24,047 nucleotides of DNA, taken from a virus. The notes below the pieces were generated by a model that saw nothing but the letters and a program-made list of their open reading frames with translations, was not told where the DNA came from and ran no database searches. The stretch lies in the IMG/VR virus record IMGVR_UViG_3300028653_000294, positions 1 to 24,047 of that record. One strand, given 5' to 3'. Numbering within the stretch: position 1 is the stretch's first letter; each line of letters opens with the position of its first letter. Position numbers and translations under genes: made by a program. Positions 13,807 through 21,479 of this stretch are shown piece after piece.

Positions 13807-14945
13807 GGCCCGTTTTCTGCGGTTGGTATCGCCAGGGCCTGCGCGACGGTCTGCCCCCTGAAAGCTTCCCGCCAAGCCCGCGGCGTCCCCAGGTTGTAGT
13901 TGCTAGGCCAGCCGCAGAGCACGTCCCGGGCGATGATGACCACGTATTCCAGCTTACGACGAGCACCCGCCATGTAGCGTCGCCGCCAATCTGACGCCTG
14001 GTCCAGCCAGCAGGCGAAAGACTCGGCCCAGTCTTCATCGGGGTGCCGCTGGCTGTACCCTGGCCCGCTGTCCCGCACGTACTCAACGAAGTCCGGGCTG
14101 TCGGGCGCCACAGGCCAGGGCCGATCCGGGTAGGGCGCCGTGAAGTCGCCGAAGGTACGCCGCCAATCCTCGCGCTTCCACAGCTCAAAGGCGTAGTTCA
14201 AGGCGTGCCCGACTTCGTGCCGGACGCCCCGGAGCACGTCGCTCCACTGCATCGGGTAGCGGGCCTGGGCGAGCTGGTGCAGCTCCTCGGTGGCGAGAAA
14301 CCATGGGATATTGACCGTCAGGGCGCGGTCGGCACACCAGAAGCCCGAATCCCCCAAGGCGAAGTGCGGCTCGAAGTGCACGATGCCGGCGGCCTTCAGT
14401 TCGCCCCGCACGCTGTCGAGAATGTCCTTCAGGGGCCCGGCAGGCACTAAGTTCAGGCTCGCGACCGGGCGGGCCAGCAGGCCAGTCGCCGCGGGCTCGT
14501 CGAACAGGGGCTGCTCTTCGCCGTACTGGCGAGCAATCCGCGCCCACGTGGCAGGGCCGCGCATCGCCATGCACTTGTCGTCAATGAAGAGATCCACGCT
14601 GGGTTTACCCGCCAGGCCGTCGTCGATGGCATCGAACACGCCGGGCAATTCACGCTCGACGAACTCGATCATCTGGTCATAACGCGCCTGATGAAGCCAG
14701 CGCGACTCTTGCCAATGTCGGCGGTCCACCTCGACGACGCCGGCGCGCACGAAGGGGTCAAGCTCGGGGTCTACCAGCAAAGCGCGGCTCGCGCGGCCGC
14801 TCCAAAGCAGAAGCAAATGGCCAGCGGCTTTCAGCGCCAGCAGCCCTTCCTTGGCCCCAGGCACGAACTCCATGGGCGTCGTGACATCGGCATACGATCG
14901 GTCTCGGCTGACCACCGTGCCATCCCAGTCGATCGCGATCTTCAA
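13803..14945 (-). CDS. HAD-like phosphatase fused to HExxH zinc metallopeptidase
   Basis: The TTG at 14945 overlaps the preceding stop (TTGA) and gives MKIAIDWDGTVV, the normal opening of HAD enzymes; longer starts are possible but less natural. Residues 1-130 are a HAD domain: D6-W-D8-G-T motif I, SGR (49-51) motif II and FIDDK (120-124) motif IV. Residues about 160-380 carry a gluzincin-like zinc site: H243-EVG-H247 with a possible third ligand E308 in DWAESFACWL. The domain looks like phage putative metallopeptidases. The fusion could join a nucleotide or nucleic-acid phosphatase to a peptidase. Located three genes after the portal, it is the only peptidase-like gene seen among the head genes, so a prohead maturation role is possible but unproven. 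Confidence 0.82.
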   Translation of the reverse strand: MKIAIDWDGTVVSRDRSYADVTTPMEFVPGAKEGLLALKAAGHLLLLWSGRASRALLVDPELDPFVRAGVVEVDRRHWQESRWLHQARYDQMIEFVERELPGVFDAIDDGLAGKPSVDLFIDDKCMAMRGPATWARIARQYGEEQPLFDEPAATGLLARPVASLNLVPAGPLKDILDSVRGELKAAGIVHFEPHFALGDSGFWCADRALTVNIPWFLATEELHQLAQARYPMQWSDVLRGVRHEVGHALNYAFELWKREDWRRTFGDFTAPYPDRPWPVAPDSPDFVEYVRDSGPGYSQRHPDEDWAESFACWLDQASDWRRRYMAGARRKLEYVVIIARDVLCGWPSNYNLGTPRAWREAFRGQTVAQALAIPTAENGP

Positions 14946-15106
14946 ACCTCGCCCCCATCGTCGTTCAAGTGGCGTCCGCAATCCGCACAGAAGAGTTGCC
15001 CCTCATCGTTGCGTAGCTTCTGCCCACCATGCTGGCAATCGCGCACGGTTCGGCGAAGATCAGCTAACCGATGCTGCCAGCATGGGATGATGTCGGGCCG
15101 GTCCAC
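14942..15106 (-). CDS. small zinc-ribbon protein, 54 aa
   Basis: A GTG at 15106 has AGAGGA eight bases upstream, overlapping the end of the previous gene. The product is MDRPDIIPCWQHRLADLRRT, then VRDCQHGGQKLRNDEGQLFC and ADCGRHLNDDGGEV. Cys and His residues (C9, H12, C24, H26, C40, C43) can bind one or two zinc ions. It ends in a TTGA overlap with the HAD-metallopeptidase gene, so the two are made together. Function is unknown. Confidence 0.72.
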   Translation of the reverse strand: MDRPDIIPCWQHRLADLRRTVRDCQHGGQKLRNDEGQLFCADCGRHLNDDGGEV

Positions 15107-15109
15107 TCG

Positions 15110-15373
15110 CTACTTCCTCTTAGGCTTGGCTCTCTCCAATTCGTTCCAGAGTCTCGCCTCTTTGGTCGCCTGGTTTCTCGTCATCCCGTGCTTGATCCAC
15201 CGGGGACGTCCAATCAACTTCATCCCACGAACCGTCAGCACCGGCTCAAAGAGCGTGCCGACCCACTTGACGCCCTTCGGTCCGATCTCCACTTCAGCCA
15301 CGCACCAACCTGGTACGGAGTCATCGCATGGGCGTGCGTATCTCGTCGGTCGGATAATTGGCTTCCGTTTCAT
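15110..15373 (-). CDS. basic hypothetical protein, 87 aa
   Basis: The ATG at 15373 follows a strong GGAGGT by seven bases, just after the portal stop. The protein is basic at both ends (MKRKPIIRPTRYARP and ELERAKPKRK) and has a central beta region (GWCVAEVEIGPKGVKWVGTL). No domain is recognised. Position right after the portal is where minor head proteins are often found. Confidence 0.75.
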   Translation of the reverse strand: MKRKPIIRPTRYARPCDDSVPGWCVAEVEIGPKGVKWVGTLFEPVLTVRGMKLIGRPRWIKHGMTRNQATKEARLWNELERAKPKRK

Positions 15374-15378
15374 CCTGC

Positions 15379-17025
15379 TTACCTCCCTTGGTTCAACTCG
15401 CTCAGCGACTGCGCACCCAAGTCCGGCATCACGGGCTTTTCCTTCGCGGCCTGCGCGACTTCAGCGTCAATGTCCTCAATGTTGTAGTGCGAGGCCACCT
15501 TTCGCGTAGCGGTCTTCTTCGTGACGATGCCACTCCCCACAAGCAAGACAGTCGCCTGCGCGGTCGACAGCGTGTCGCCTGGCGTGGGCTCGGCGAACGG
15601 CGGCCATTCCAACTTGAGCTGCGCGTTGTCGCTGGGGTCGAGCTGGTACGCGCCCATTTGCTGCTCGTCCATCTTGGGCGGCAGCTTGATGGGGCGCCTA
15701 ACGATGGCATCGCCGACAACGGTGGCGGTACTGAGTTTCTGCGCCACCTTCACCAGCGCGGTCATCATCGGGACGAGTCCCTTGCTGCCGTACTGCTGGC
15801 GCATGCGGGCCGCCTTCGCGTACATGGCGGCGGTCTTCTTGTGCATCTCGGTCGCGGTGACGGGTCCGCCCTCGCGGTCTTCCTGGTCGGGCATCACGCA
15901 CTCCGCGATTTCCAGCGCCTTCGAGCGCAAGCGGTCGGATTCGTCGGACGCGGCCTTCACGGCGGTCCCCTGGCTTTCGAGGTAGCCGGCGGTCGCACCT
16001 TTCTCCATCTTGAGCACCTGGTCGCTGCCCATCTGGACCGTCGAGTAGTTCCCGTCGCTGGCAATCGTGGCGGTTGGGTCTGCGTTCCTGACCGCGCCCT
16101 TGTGGGACTGCGAGTCCAGCTCACCAATGCGGTCGAAATAGTCGTAGCAGCCGTGGCAGTCCGGATCGCCGTCAATGTCCCCGGTGACTTCGATATTCTG
16201 GATCCACCAGACCGGCACGAAGCCAAACTCGTGGTCGACTATTGAGGCGGCCGTCGCGGGGTCCTTCCAATTCGGCTCCTGCGTGCCGTCGCCGACGAGC
16301 TGCGGCTTCCAAAGACAGTCGCTCTTCGTGTCGATGATCCTGCGATACCAGAACTTGTCCTCGCGCCACTTCCCGGTCTGCGGGTCCATGGTTTCCTGCG
16401 GGAACATGTACCGAATCTCCAGCATCGAGAGCAGGCCGGGCCGCCGCGGGTCGAACGTCGGGAACGCCCAGCGGGCATCGAACTCCTCAAACACCACTTC
16501 GCCGTCGATGATCTTGAAACCGATGATGGCCGTTCCCATGCCGCCGCCCATGTCTCGCACCAGCGTCATCTTCGACCAGAGGTCATAGGAGTGGCTCACG
16601 GCCTCGATCCATGCCTCGGTGTTGGGGAGGCCAGGCACTTTCCATTGCGGGTGCGTGCCTTCCCCGAAGAGGAGCGCCGTGAAGCGCGCCGGGATCACCT
16701 TGCCAAGGTGGCAGGGCACCGACGGCCGGCGATACCGCAGGGGCAGGGGGTCCAGATTCCCGCCTGGGTCCTTCCATCCCTGCGGCAGGAAGTTCGACGA
16801 GACGATGGCCTGCCGGTCGATGGCCGTGGGATGCGGGCTGCCGTCCCAGTCAAGCGCGCACGTGTCGTGCTGCTGCGCGCGGGCATAGGAATACAACTGG
16901 TTCAGCTCGACTTGCCGCTGCGACAGGCCCACCCGCCGCATCTGCTCGGCGACAAGGTCTTGCTGGGCCACTGCGTTCACGAGTCGTTCTCCTGCTGCCG
17001 GATCCCTGTGGATTGCACTTGCCAT
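15379..17025 (-). CDS. phage portal protein
   Basis: A 548-aa protein directly after the terminase large subunit, with AAGGTG six bases before its ATG. The size and the domain feel match SPP1-like portals: an N-terminal helical start (LSQRQVELNQLYSYARAQQH), a central core with FRYRR- and Trp-rich strands (PLPLRYRRPSVPCHLGKVIP), a long acidic wing (VDHEFGFVPVWWIQNIEVTG), and a stem/crown helical region with TATEMHKKTAAMYAKAARMR near residues 395-415. Portals form the dodecameric ring at the head vertex, through which DNA is pumped by the terminase. Context makes the call strong, though I did not compare it with any database. Confidence 0.88.
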   Translation of the reverse strand: MASAIHRDPAAGERLVNAVAQQDLVAEQMRRVGLSQRQVELNQLYSYARAQQHDTCALDWDGSPHPTAIDRQAIVSSNFLPQGWKDPGGNLDPLPLRYRRPSVPCHLGKVIPARFTALLFGEGTHPQWKVPGLPNTEAWIEAVSHSYDLWSKMTLVRDMGGGMGTAIIGFKIIDGEVVFEEFDARWAFPTFDPRRPGLLSMLEIRYMFPQETMDPQTGKWREDKFWYRRIIDTKSDCLWKPQLVGDGTQEPNWKDPATAASIVDHEFGFVPVWWIQNIEVTGDIDGDPDCHGCYDYFDRIGELDSQSHKGAVRNADPTATIASDGNYSTVQMGSDQVLKMEKGATAGYLESQGTAVKAASDESDRLRSKALEIAECVMPDQEDREGGPVTATEMHKKTAAMYAKAARMRQQYGSKGLVPMMTALVKVAQKLSTATVVGDAIVRRPIKLPPKMDEQQMGAYQLDPSDNAQLKLEWPPFAEPTPGDTLSTAQATVLLVGSGIVTKKTATRKVASHYNIEDIDAEVAQAAKEKPVMPDLGAQSLSELNQGR

Positions 17026-17051
17026 GGGCTACACCTTAACACTTTCTCAGG

Positions 17052-18527
17052 TCACCAGCGATTCAAACGGAGCGGCATGATCCCGGTGGGCGGAGCGGGC
17101 GCGACGGCCCCGAGGCGCTCGCCTTCCTTGGCGAACCACGAACTCATCAACCTGTCGCCCGAGTGTGCCGACGGGCTGTAGCTGAGCATTTCGTCGACCC
17201 ATGCCTGGATCTCGGGCTCACAGACGCCGCCATGGTTCGGGATTATCCACTTGCCGGCTGCGAACTCGGCGCTCATCGCTTCGAGCCCGAATGTCGGGTC
17301 AGCTTTGTTCTTGCCCGTAGCGAAGGGAATGATCGGAATCGACGTGCTTCCCTGGAGGAGCTGCACTAGGTAGTCCTGCGCCGCCACGTTCTCGATCACG
17401 AAGATGGGGTGAAAGCGATCCCGCAACTCCCGCACCTTGCCCATGATGTCGGTCGCGAGGAGGCGCGCACCTTCGACCCACAGTACCTCGCGGTCGCCAT
17501 TCGGGTGAACAGCCAGGACGAAGAACGCCGTCAGATCGTGGCTCTTCTTCAGCCCCACCGCCAAGTCGACGCCGCAGAAGACCCGCAGGCCCGTCGGCAT
17601 GCCTCGCAGGGCGTAGACGGGCGACTTGCCCTCGCCACGCCGCAGGCAAGCCTCGATCCACTCCCGCTTGAACCGCGCCATGGCGTCGTCGATGGGCTGG
17701 CACATCAATTGGCTCATGGATTCGAGCGGGCCCAACTCCTGGCGGCGCCGTTCGATGCGGTCGAGCGGCCAGACTTCGGGCCACGCGCTGCTGCCGTCGG
17801 GCTTCAGGATGGGGAACTTGTAGCCCTTCCAGCGCGGGTTTTTCACCAGCCGGTGGTAGAGGTCGTCCGGGTTCCAAGCGTTGCCGACTCCGAGGATGCG
17901 GCCACGTTCCGTCATGCGGCCCGGGATGGTCTTCAGGTACCAGTCCTGCGACTCGTCCCGCATGTACTGGGTGCGCGTGTTTTCGCGGTTCAGCACGTCG
18001 TCCAGGATGGCCCGATCGATGCGGGCGCCCTGTGTGTTACTGCCGATTCCGAGAGTGTTGACCGACGGGTCCTTGGACAACGTCGGCCGCTTGACCGTGA
18101 GCTGCTCGCTGTTCCACGGCATGCTGGGGTCAGGCTCCAGGTGTGGAAACACCCGGTGCAGTTCCGCCGACTGCGTGATGTACTTTCCGATCTGATTCGC
18201 GATCTTGACCGCCATGCCGCTGGTGTTGCTGACGATGGCGAAGCGCAACGTCGGGTCGCGCCCCAACTCCCAGAGCGTGCGGGCGACGCTAAGGCTGAAG
18301 GTTTTGCCTGACTCCATGAAGCTCCACAGCATCAGCCGGTCGTACTGGTCGGCCAGCCGGTGCCAGTCTTCATGTATCGGCGCGAACTCGACGGGTGCGC
18401 CGGTCTCCTCGTCCCGCATCACGTAGCTGAAAAACGCCTTCATCGACCGGCGGGCCAGCCGCACCAGCGTCTCATCAGCGGTGCGGTAGGCGCCTTCGAG
18501 GTCGTGGAGTTCGGCGGAAGCTAGCAT
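17052..18527 (-). CDS. terL: terminase large subunit (DNA-packaging ATPase/nuclease)
   Basis: The 491-aa protein has both halves of the packaging motor. The ATPase half shows a Walker A-like MESGKT (71-76; deviant first residues), a Walker B DRAILDDV with D176/D177, and a coupling-type RGRILGVGNAWN. The nuclease half has GVDLAVG (D321), IEN (E379) and HSGDRLMS (D458), the expected RNase H-like acidic triad. The length is typical of TerL. Its ATG at 18527 has only a weak SD; the divergent plus-strand genes begin 79 bases away. It cuts concatemers and drives DNA into the prohead through the portal encoded just downstream. Confidence 0.92.
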   Translation of the reverse strand: MLASAELHDLEGAYRTADETLVRLARRSMKAFFSYVMRDEETGAPVEFAPIHEDWHRLADQYDRLMLWSFMESGKTFSLSVARTLWELGRDPTLRFAIVSNTSGMAVKIANQIGKYITQSAELHRVFPHLEPDPSMPWNSEQLTVKRPTLSKDPSVNTLGIGSNTQGARIDRAILDDVLNRENTRTQYMRDESQDWYLKTIPGRMTERGRILGVGNAWNPDDLYHRLVKNPRWKGYKFPILKPDGSSAWPEVWPLDRIERRRQELGPLESMSQLMCQPIDDAMARFKREWIEACLRRGEGKSPVYALRGMPTGLRVFCGVDLAVGLKKSHDLTAFFVLAVHPNGDREVLWVEGARLLATDIMGKVRELRDRFHPIFVIENVAAQDYLVQLLQGSTSIPIIPFATGKNKADPTFGLEAMSAEFAAGKWIIPNHGGVCEPEIQAWVDEMLSYSPSAHSGDRLMSSWFAKEGERLGAVAPAPPTGIMPLRLNRW

Positions 18528-18557
18528 CTCGTGCCACGACTATGGTAACATACTTCG

Positions 18558-18587
18558 CGTCACGTGACGGCCCCGGTCTACAGGGGC
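18558..18587. promoter_or_regulatory. divergent regulatory region with 12-bp palindrome and leader hairpin
   Basis: Between the terminase start and the 20-aa gene lies a perfect 12-bp palindrome CGTCACGTGACG (18558-18569). It is directly followed by a small hairpin, GCCCC-GGTCTACA-GGGGC (18570-18587), about six bases before the AGGAGA of the plus-strand gene. The palindrome could bind a dimeric regulator for both directions; the hairpin may protect or control the short leader. I do not see clean -35/-10 pairs. Confidence 0.45.
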
Positions 18588-18605
18588 AGTAAGTAGGAGA
18601 ACACC

Positions 18606-18668
18606 ATGGCAAAGAAAGCAGCGAAGGGCAAGAAGGGCAAAGGCGGCGGCGGTTCGGGCCGCGTCTAG
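18606..18668 (+). CDS. 20-residue Lys/Gly-rich peptide
   Basis: A very short but convincing gene: AGGAGA lies six bases before the ATG, and the frame encodes MAKKAAKGKKGKGGGGSGRV and stops two bases before the PP-loop gene. The peptide is strongly basic, resembling histone-like or nucleic-acid-binding tails. It might act as a leader that sets translation of the next gene by coupling, since that gene has no SD of its own, or as a DNA-condensing peptide. No family is known to me. Confidence 0.65.
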   Translation: MAKKAAKGKKGKGGGGSGRV

Positions 18669-18670
18669 CA

Positions 18671-19381
18671 ATGCCATCGAAGCTGGCGACAGCTTCAGAG
18701 CGAGCCGCCCGTGCATCTCAGATGTCGGGCGGCTCGCTTCTTGTTGGGCTATCGGGCGGCAAGGACAGCCTGGTCACGTTGGATATTTGCTGCCGTGCCT
18801 TCTCTCATGTCGAAGCCTACTTCATGTATTTGTGTCGGGGTCTCCGCTGCGTAGAGGACCAAGTCGAGCAAGCGGCCAAACGCGCGAATGTTCCGCTGCA
18901 CTTCGTCCCGCACTGGGATCTCGCTCGCATCGCCAAGTATGCCGTGCTCCGGCCACATGTAGATGCGGCCGAGAAGTTACCCGAGCTGAAGCTGCGGGAC
19001 GTGGAGCACTACCTGACCAAGAAGACGGGCATCTCCTGGTTCGCCTACGGCGAACGTGCAACCGACTCCATGACGAGGCGGCTGCATCATCGCAAGGTCG
19101 ACGGCATCCATGACCGCGGAGCCGAGGGGGGAAAAGTGGCGCCCATCTGGGACTGGGTCGATGCCGATGTGTTCGGCTACATGCGGGCACGCAAGATTCC
19201 TACGCCAATCCGCTTTGGCGACGAGAACTCACGCATGGGAGGATTCGCCCTCATCACCCCGTGTCTGCGTTGGCTGAAATGCAACCACTCCGAGGACTGG
19301 CAAACCCTTCTTCGCTCGTTCCCCTTTGCGGAGGCCATGATCCATGAGCGACCTGACCAAGTTTCAGAAGTTCAAGGTTGA
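18671..19381 (+). CDS. PAPS-reductase-like PP-loop protein (IbrA-like)
   Basis: A 236-aa protein with the PP-loop SGGKDS (28-33) of the adenine-nucleotide alpha-hydrolase family. Further family marks are GERATDS (127-133) and PIWDWVDADVFGYMR (158-172), which match PAPS-reductase-family proteins; C198 and C204 lie in the C-terminal region. It activates a substrate with ATP or PAPS; sulfur transfer or thiolation is typical in the family but not shown here. It overlaps the ParB-like gene by 38 bases. PAPS-reductase-like and ParB-like pairs are known as IbrA/IbrB in E. coli, where they regulate phage-borne eib genes. DndC is a more distant alternative. Confidence 0.82.
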   Translation: MPSKLATASERAARASQMSGGSLLVGLSGGKDSLVTLDICCRAFSHVEAYFMYLCRGLRCVEDQVEQAAKRANVPLHFVPHWDLARIAKYAVLRPHVDAAEKLPELKLRDVEHYLTKKTGISWFAYGERATDSMTRRLHHRKVDGIHDRGAEGGKVAPIWDWVDADVFGYMRARKIPTPIRFGDENSRMGGFALITPCLRWLKCNHSEDWQTLLRSFPFAEAMIHERPDQVSEVQG

Positions 19382-20081
19382 GAGAGTCTCGCGCGATTCC
19401 ATCGTGGGCCTTCCGGTCAACCCGCGCAAGATTTCCCCTCACGCAAAGAAAAAGCTCCAGGCCAACCTCAAGCGCGTTGGGATGCTTGAGCCGGTCATCT
19501 TCAACCAGAAGACGGGCCACCTTGTCGGTGGCCACCAACGCCTTGCGTGCCTCGACGCACTGGAGGGATCGACGGACTACATGCTAGATGTTTCGGTGGT
19601 CAACCTAACCGAGAAGCAAGAGAAAGAGCAGGGGCTCTTTCTGAACAACGCCGCAGCCATGGGAGAGTGGGATCTCGCCTTGTTGGCCCCCATGCTGCCA
19701 GAACTTAACCTAGATCAGACAGGCTTCGACGTGACGGAACTGGAGATCATGTTCGACGGGACAGGACTCTTTTCCCTGGAATCGCAGGCTCCCGAAATGC
19801 AAAACGCCATCGGGGAGTTGCAAGACATCGCCGCCACTCGAAAGAAGCCAGAGCCAACGCCTGAAGAACGAGCCGTCGCGGAAGCGAAGGCGAAAGAGGC
19901 TCGCCAACAGATGCGCGCCAAGGGCCATGCCGACGCGACCGCCGAAGATACGGAACGCTACTTGGTTGTAATCTGCGAAAGTCGCGAGGCGCGCGAGCGG
20001 CTAGCCGAAAGTCTCGGCTGCGCCCGCGATGACCGCTACGTTGGGGAAGAGAAGCTCCGTGGTTACCTCAAACAGCCCTAG
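19344..20081 (+). CDS. ParB-like N-terminal domain protein (IbrB-like)
   Basis: A 245-aa protein with a GGAGG nine bases before the ATG. Residues 10-110 form a ParB/Srx-like domain: VNPRKISPHAKKKLQANLKR and the GGHQR nucleotide-binding motif (62-66), then LFLNNAAAMGEWD, common to phage-borne ParB-like proteins. A following TGFDVTELEIMF segment and a charged Lys/Glu/Ala linker lead to a C-terminal region ending RGYLKQP. ParB-type domains bind CTP and DNA or act as nucleases. It pairs with the PP-loop gene as in IbrA/IbrB. Its last 81 bases overlap the end of the convergent ASCH gene. Confidence 0.82.
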   Translation: MSDLTKFQKFKVERVSRDSIVGLPVNPRKISPHAKKKLQANLKRVGMLEPVIFNQKTGHLVGGHQRLACLDALEGSTDYMLDVSVVNLTEKQEKEQGLFLNNAAAMGEWDLALLAPMLPELNLDQTGFDVTELEIMFDGTGLFSLESQAPEMQNAIGELQDIAATRKKPEPTPEERAVAEAKAKEARQQMRAKGHADATAEDTERYLVVICESREARERLAESLGCARDDRYVGEEKLRGYLKQP

Positions 20082-20477
20082 ATGACCACGCGTGACTGCG
20101 GGGTTGCACGCCCGCGCATTGGTGAGCATCCACCAGCAGTAGCCGTCCTGTGCCCAGTCGTTTTCGGTCTCTCCGCTGGTTACGCAGTCGTTCATCTCCA
20201 CCATGCCGACCACACAACCGCGCGGCAACTCGGACAGCGGCGGCGGACGCCTGCCAGTGATCCGCTCTATCTCGACGGCGGCGGCGTCATATTCGGCGCG
20301 CGTGCAGCCCTTGCCGGCGTGAATCGCCAGCAACCCGCGATAGCTAGTCGCCCATGTGCGATTTTCCACATCCTTGCCCGCGTGGATGATGGCCCAGGCC
20401 CACGGCTGCCGCACGCTTAGGCACTTCATGGTTACAGCCATCCACGGTCGGCCAAACTGTCGGATTGTTGTTTCCAT
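20001..20477 (-). CDS. ASCH-domain protein
   Basis: The ATG at 20477 has AGGAAG five bases upstream, giving 158 aa; a later ATG (MKCLSVRQPWA) begins the domain itself. The hallmark is CLSVRQPWAWAIIHAGKDVE, followed by NRTWATSYRGLLAIHAGK, then LPRGCVVGMVEMNDC. ASCH domains have a PUA-like fold and bind RNA or modified nucleotides; some are nucleases or pyrophosphatases. The last 27 codons are antisense to the ParB-like gene, so the two genes share sequence. The neighbourhood suggests a nucleic-acid modification or recognition role, but this is inference. Confidence 0.82.
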   Translation of the reverse strand: METTIRQFGRPWMAVTMKCLSVRQPWAWAIIHAGKDVENRTWATSYRGLLAIHAGKGCTRAEYDAAAVEIERITGRRPPPLSELPRGCVVGMVEMNDCVTSGETENDWAQDGYCWWMLTNARACNPAVTRGHLGLFEVTTELLFPNVAVIAGAAETFG

Positions 20478-20540
20478 TTGCTTCCTATTCCATCGCACGT
20501 CTTGTGCCTAATCCGTCTCACTCTGCCGGCGTGGCAGGGG

Positions 20541-21053
20541 TCAGCCGTGCCTCAGCACCTCCAGGTTATGCGCGTCGGCGTCGGCTTGGGTCAGGTCGCC
20601 GCGGCACACTTCGCAGGGACAGCTTGACGTGGTCCGCGTGGTATCGCGCATAAGGCGCAGCATGGTGTGACCACACGAGCACTTGACAGGGACGATTGAG
20701 CACCGGCTCACAAAGCCAGCCTCAACCGCAAGGCGAAGCGCTGGCGTGATTGACGGCGTGACCACTGGCGCGCTTGCCTTGGCTGCCTCGACTTCGGTCT
20801 TGCGCTGAGCGGCACGCTGCCAGTCAGTCAGGATAACCGCCGGCGCGGTAGCGCTGATGACCGTACACATGCTGTAGTGTCCGTCAGGGTAGATCTGCTC
20901 AGCGTCGTCATAGACCGAAATGCCGAGGCGCTTGCCGTCGGTCGTGGTCAGAAATTTCGCAGTGCGTTTCGCAACCGTAATTGACACAATGCAATTGTGG
21001 TCACAGATCATGCTGGCGCTGTAGGTCTGTCCGGGGTTGAATGTGGTGGTCAT
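20541..21053 (-). CDS. conserved phage/plasmid-type hypothetical protein with C-terminal zinc module, 170 aa
   Basis: The protein opens MTTTFNPGQTYSASMICDHN and continues with a beta-rich domain (IVSITVAKRTAKFLTTTDGK, then IYPDGHYSMCTVISATAPA). I recall this as a widespread family of phage and plasmid proteins of unknown role. The C-terminus has a zinc-knuckle set (KCSCGHTM, CPCEVCRGD). The start is ATG at 21053; the SD (TTAGGA) is only two bases away, so translation may rely on the AAGGA farther upstream. It is probably expressed together with the 105-aa gene above it. Confidence 0.75.
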   Translation of the reverse strand: MTTTFNPGQTYSASMICDHNCIVSITVAKRTAKFLTTTDGKRLGISVYDDAEQIYPDGHYSMCTVISATAPAVILTDWQRAAQRKTEVEAAKASAPVVTPSITPALRLAVEAGFVSRCSIVPVKCSCGHTMLRLMRDTTRTTSSCPCEVCRGDLTQADADAHNLEVLRHG

Positions 21054-21080
21054 GATCCTAAGTCCTTGCAGGTTGCGTGC

Positions 21081-21398
21081 CTACAGGCTGGTGTAGAGTC
21101 CGGTCACGGTTTCAATCGCCTGGCACAGTTGCTCGGCGTAGATGTCCGAGGTGCTGGCGATGACCTTGCGGGTTAGCTCGGGGATACCGTTGTGCCGCAC
21201 GTGCCGGCAGGCGATGCTTTCAACCGTGTACGTGTCGTCGGGCTCCAGAACCACGCGCACGTGCGTAGCGCCGCGCGGGCCGCGTCCGACGTGCATGCTG
21301 AGGTAGTTGTCACCGGCAAGCAGGTCCTTGGCGCCGATCATCACCATGGCGCGGCGTCCGATCTGGTCTGCAATGGTCTGGGCGATTTGATTTGACAT
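21081..21398 (-). CDS. conserved phage-type hypothetical protein, 105 aa
   Basis: The ATG at 21398 follows AGGT by six bases and begins MSNQIAQTIADQIG. The rest, with GAKDLLAGDNYLSMHVGRGP, VVLEPDDTYTVESIACRH and a terminal GLYTSL, matches a pattern I have seen in many phage and plasmid proteins of unknown function, often near the preceding family. It is small, alpha/beta and without catalytic motifs. The divergent region above it holds three palindromic operator-like sites. Confidence 0.75.
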   Translation of the reverse strand: MSNQIAQTIADQIGRRAMVMIGAKDLLAGDNYLSMHVGRGPRGATHVRVVLEPDDTYTVESIACRHVRHNGIPELTRKVIASTSDIYAEQLCQAIETVTGLYTSL

Positions 21399-21479
21399 AC
21401 CTGGACCTATTGCAGGCGCCATGCCAGGCCATGCGCGCCGCTTGGCCGTGGACTGGCGCCAATTGCCGCACCGTCCACT

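Noticed and set aside
15358-16245. 295-codon plus-strand frame opposite the portal gene
   Set aside because: It is an antisense shadow rich in Val, Arg, His and Gly, without an SD; the portal frame explains the sequence.
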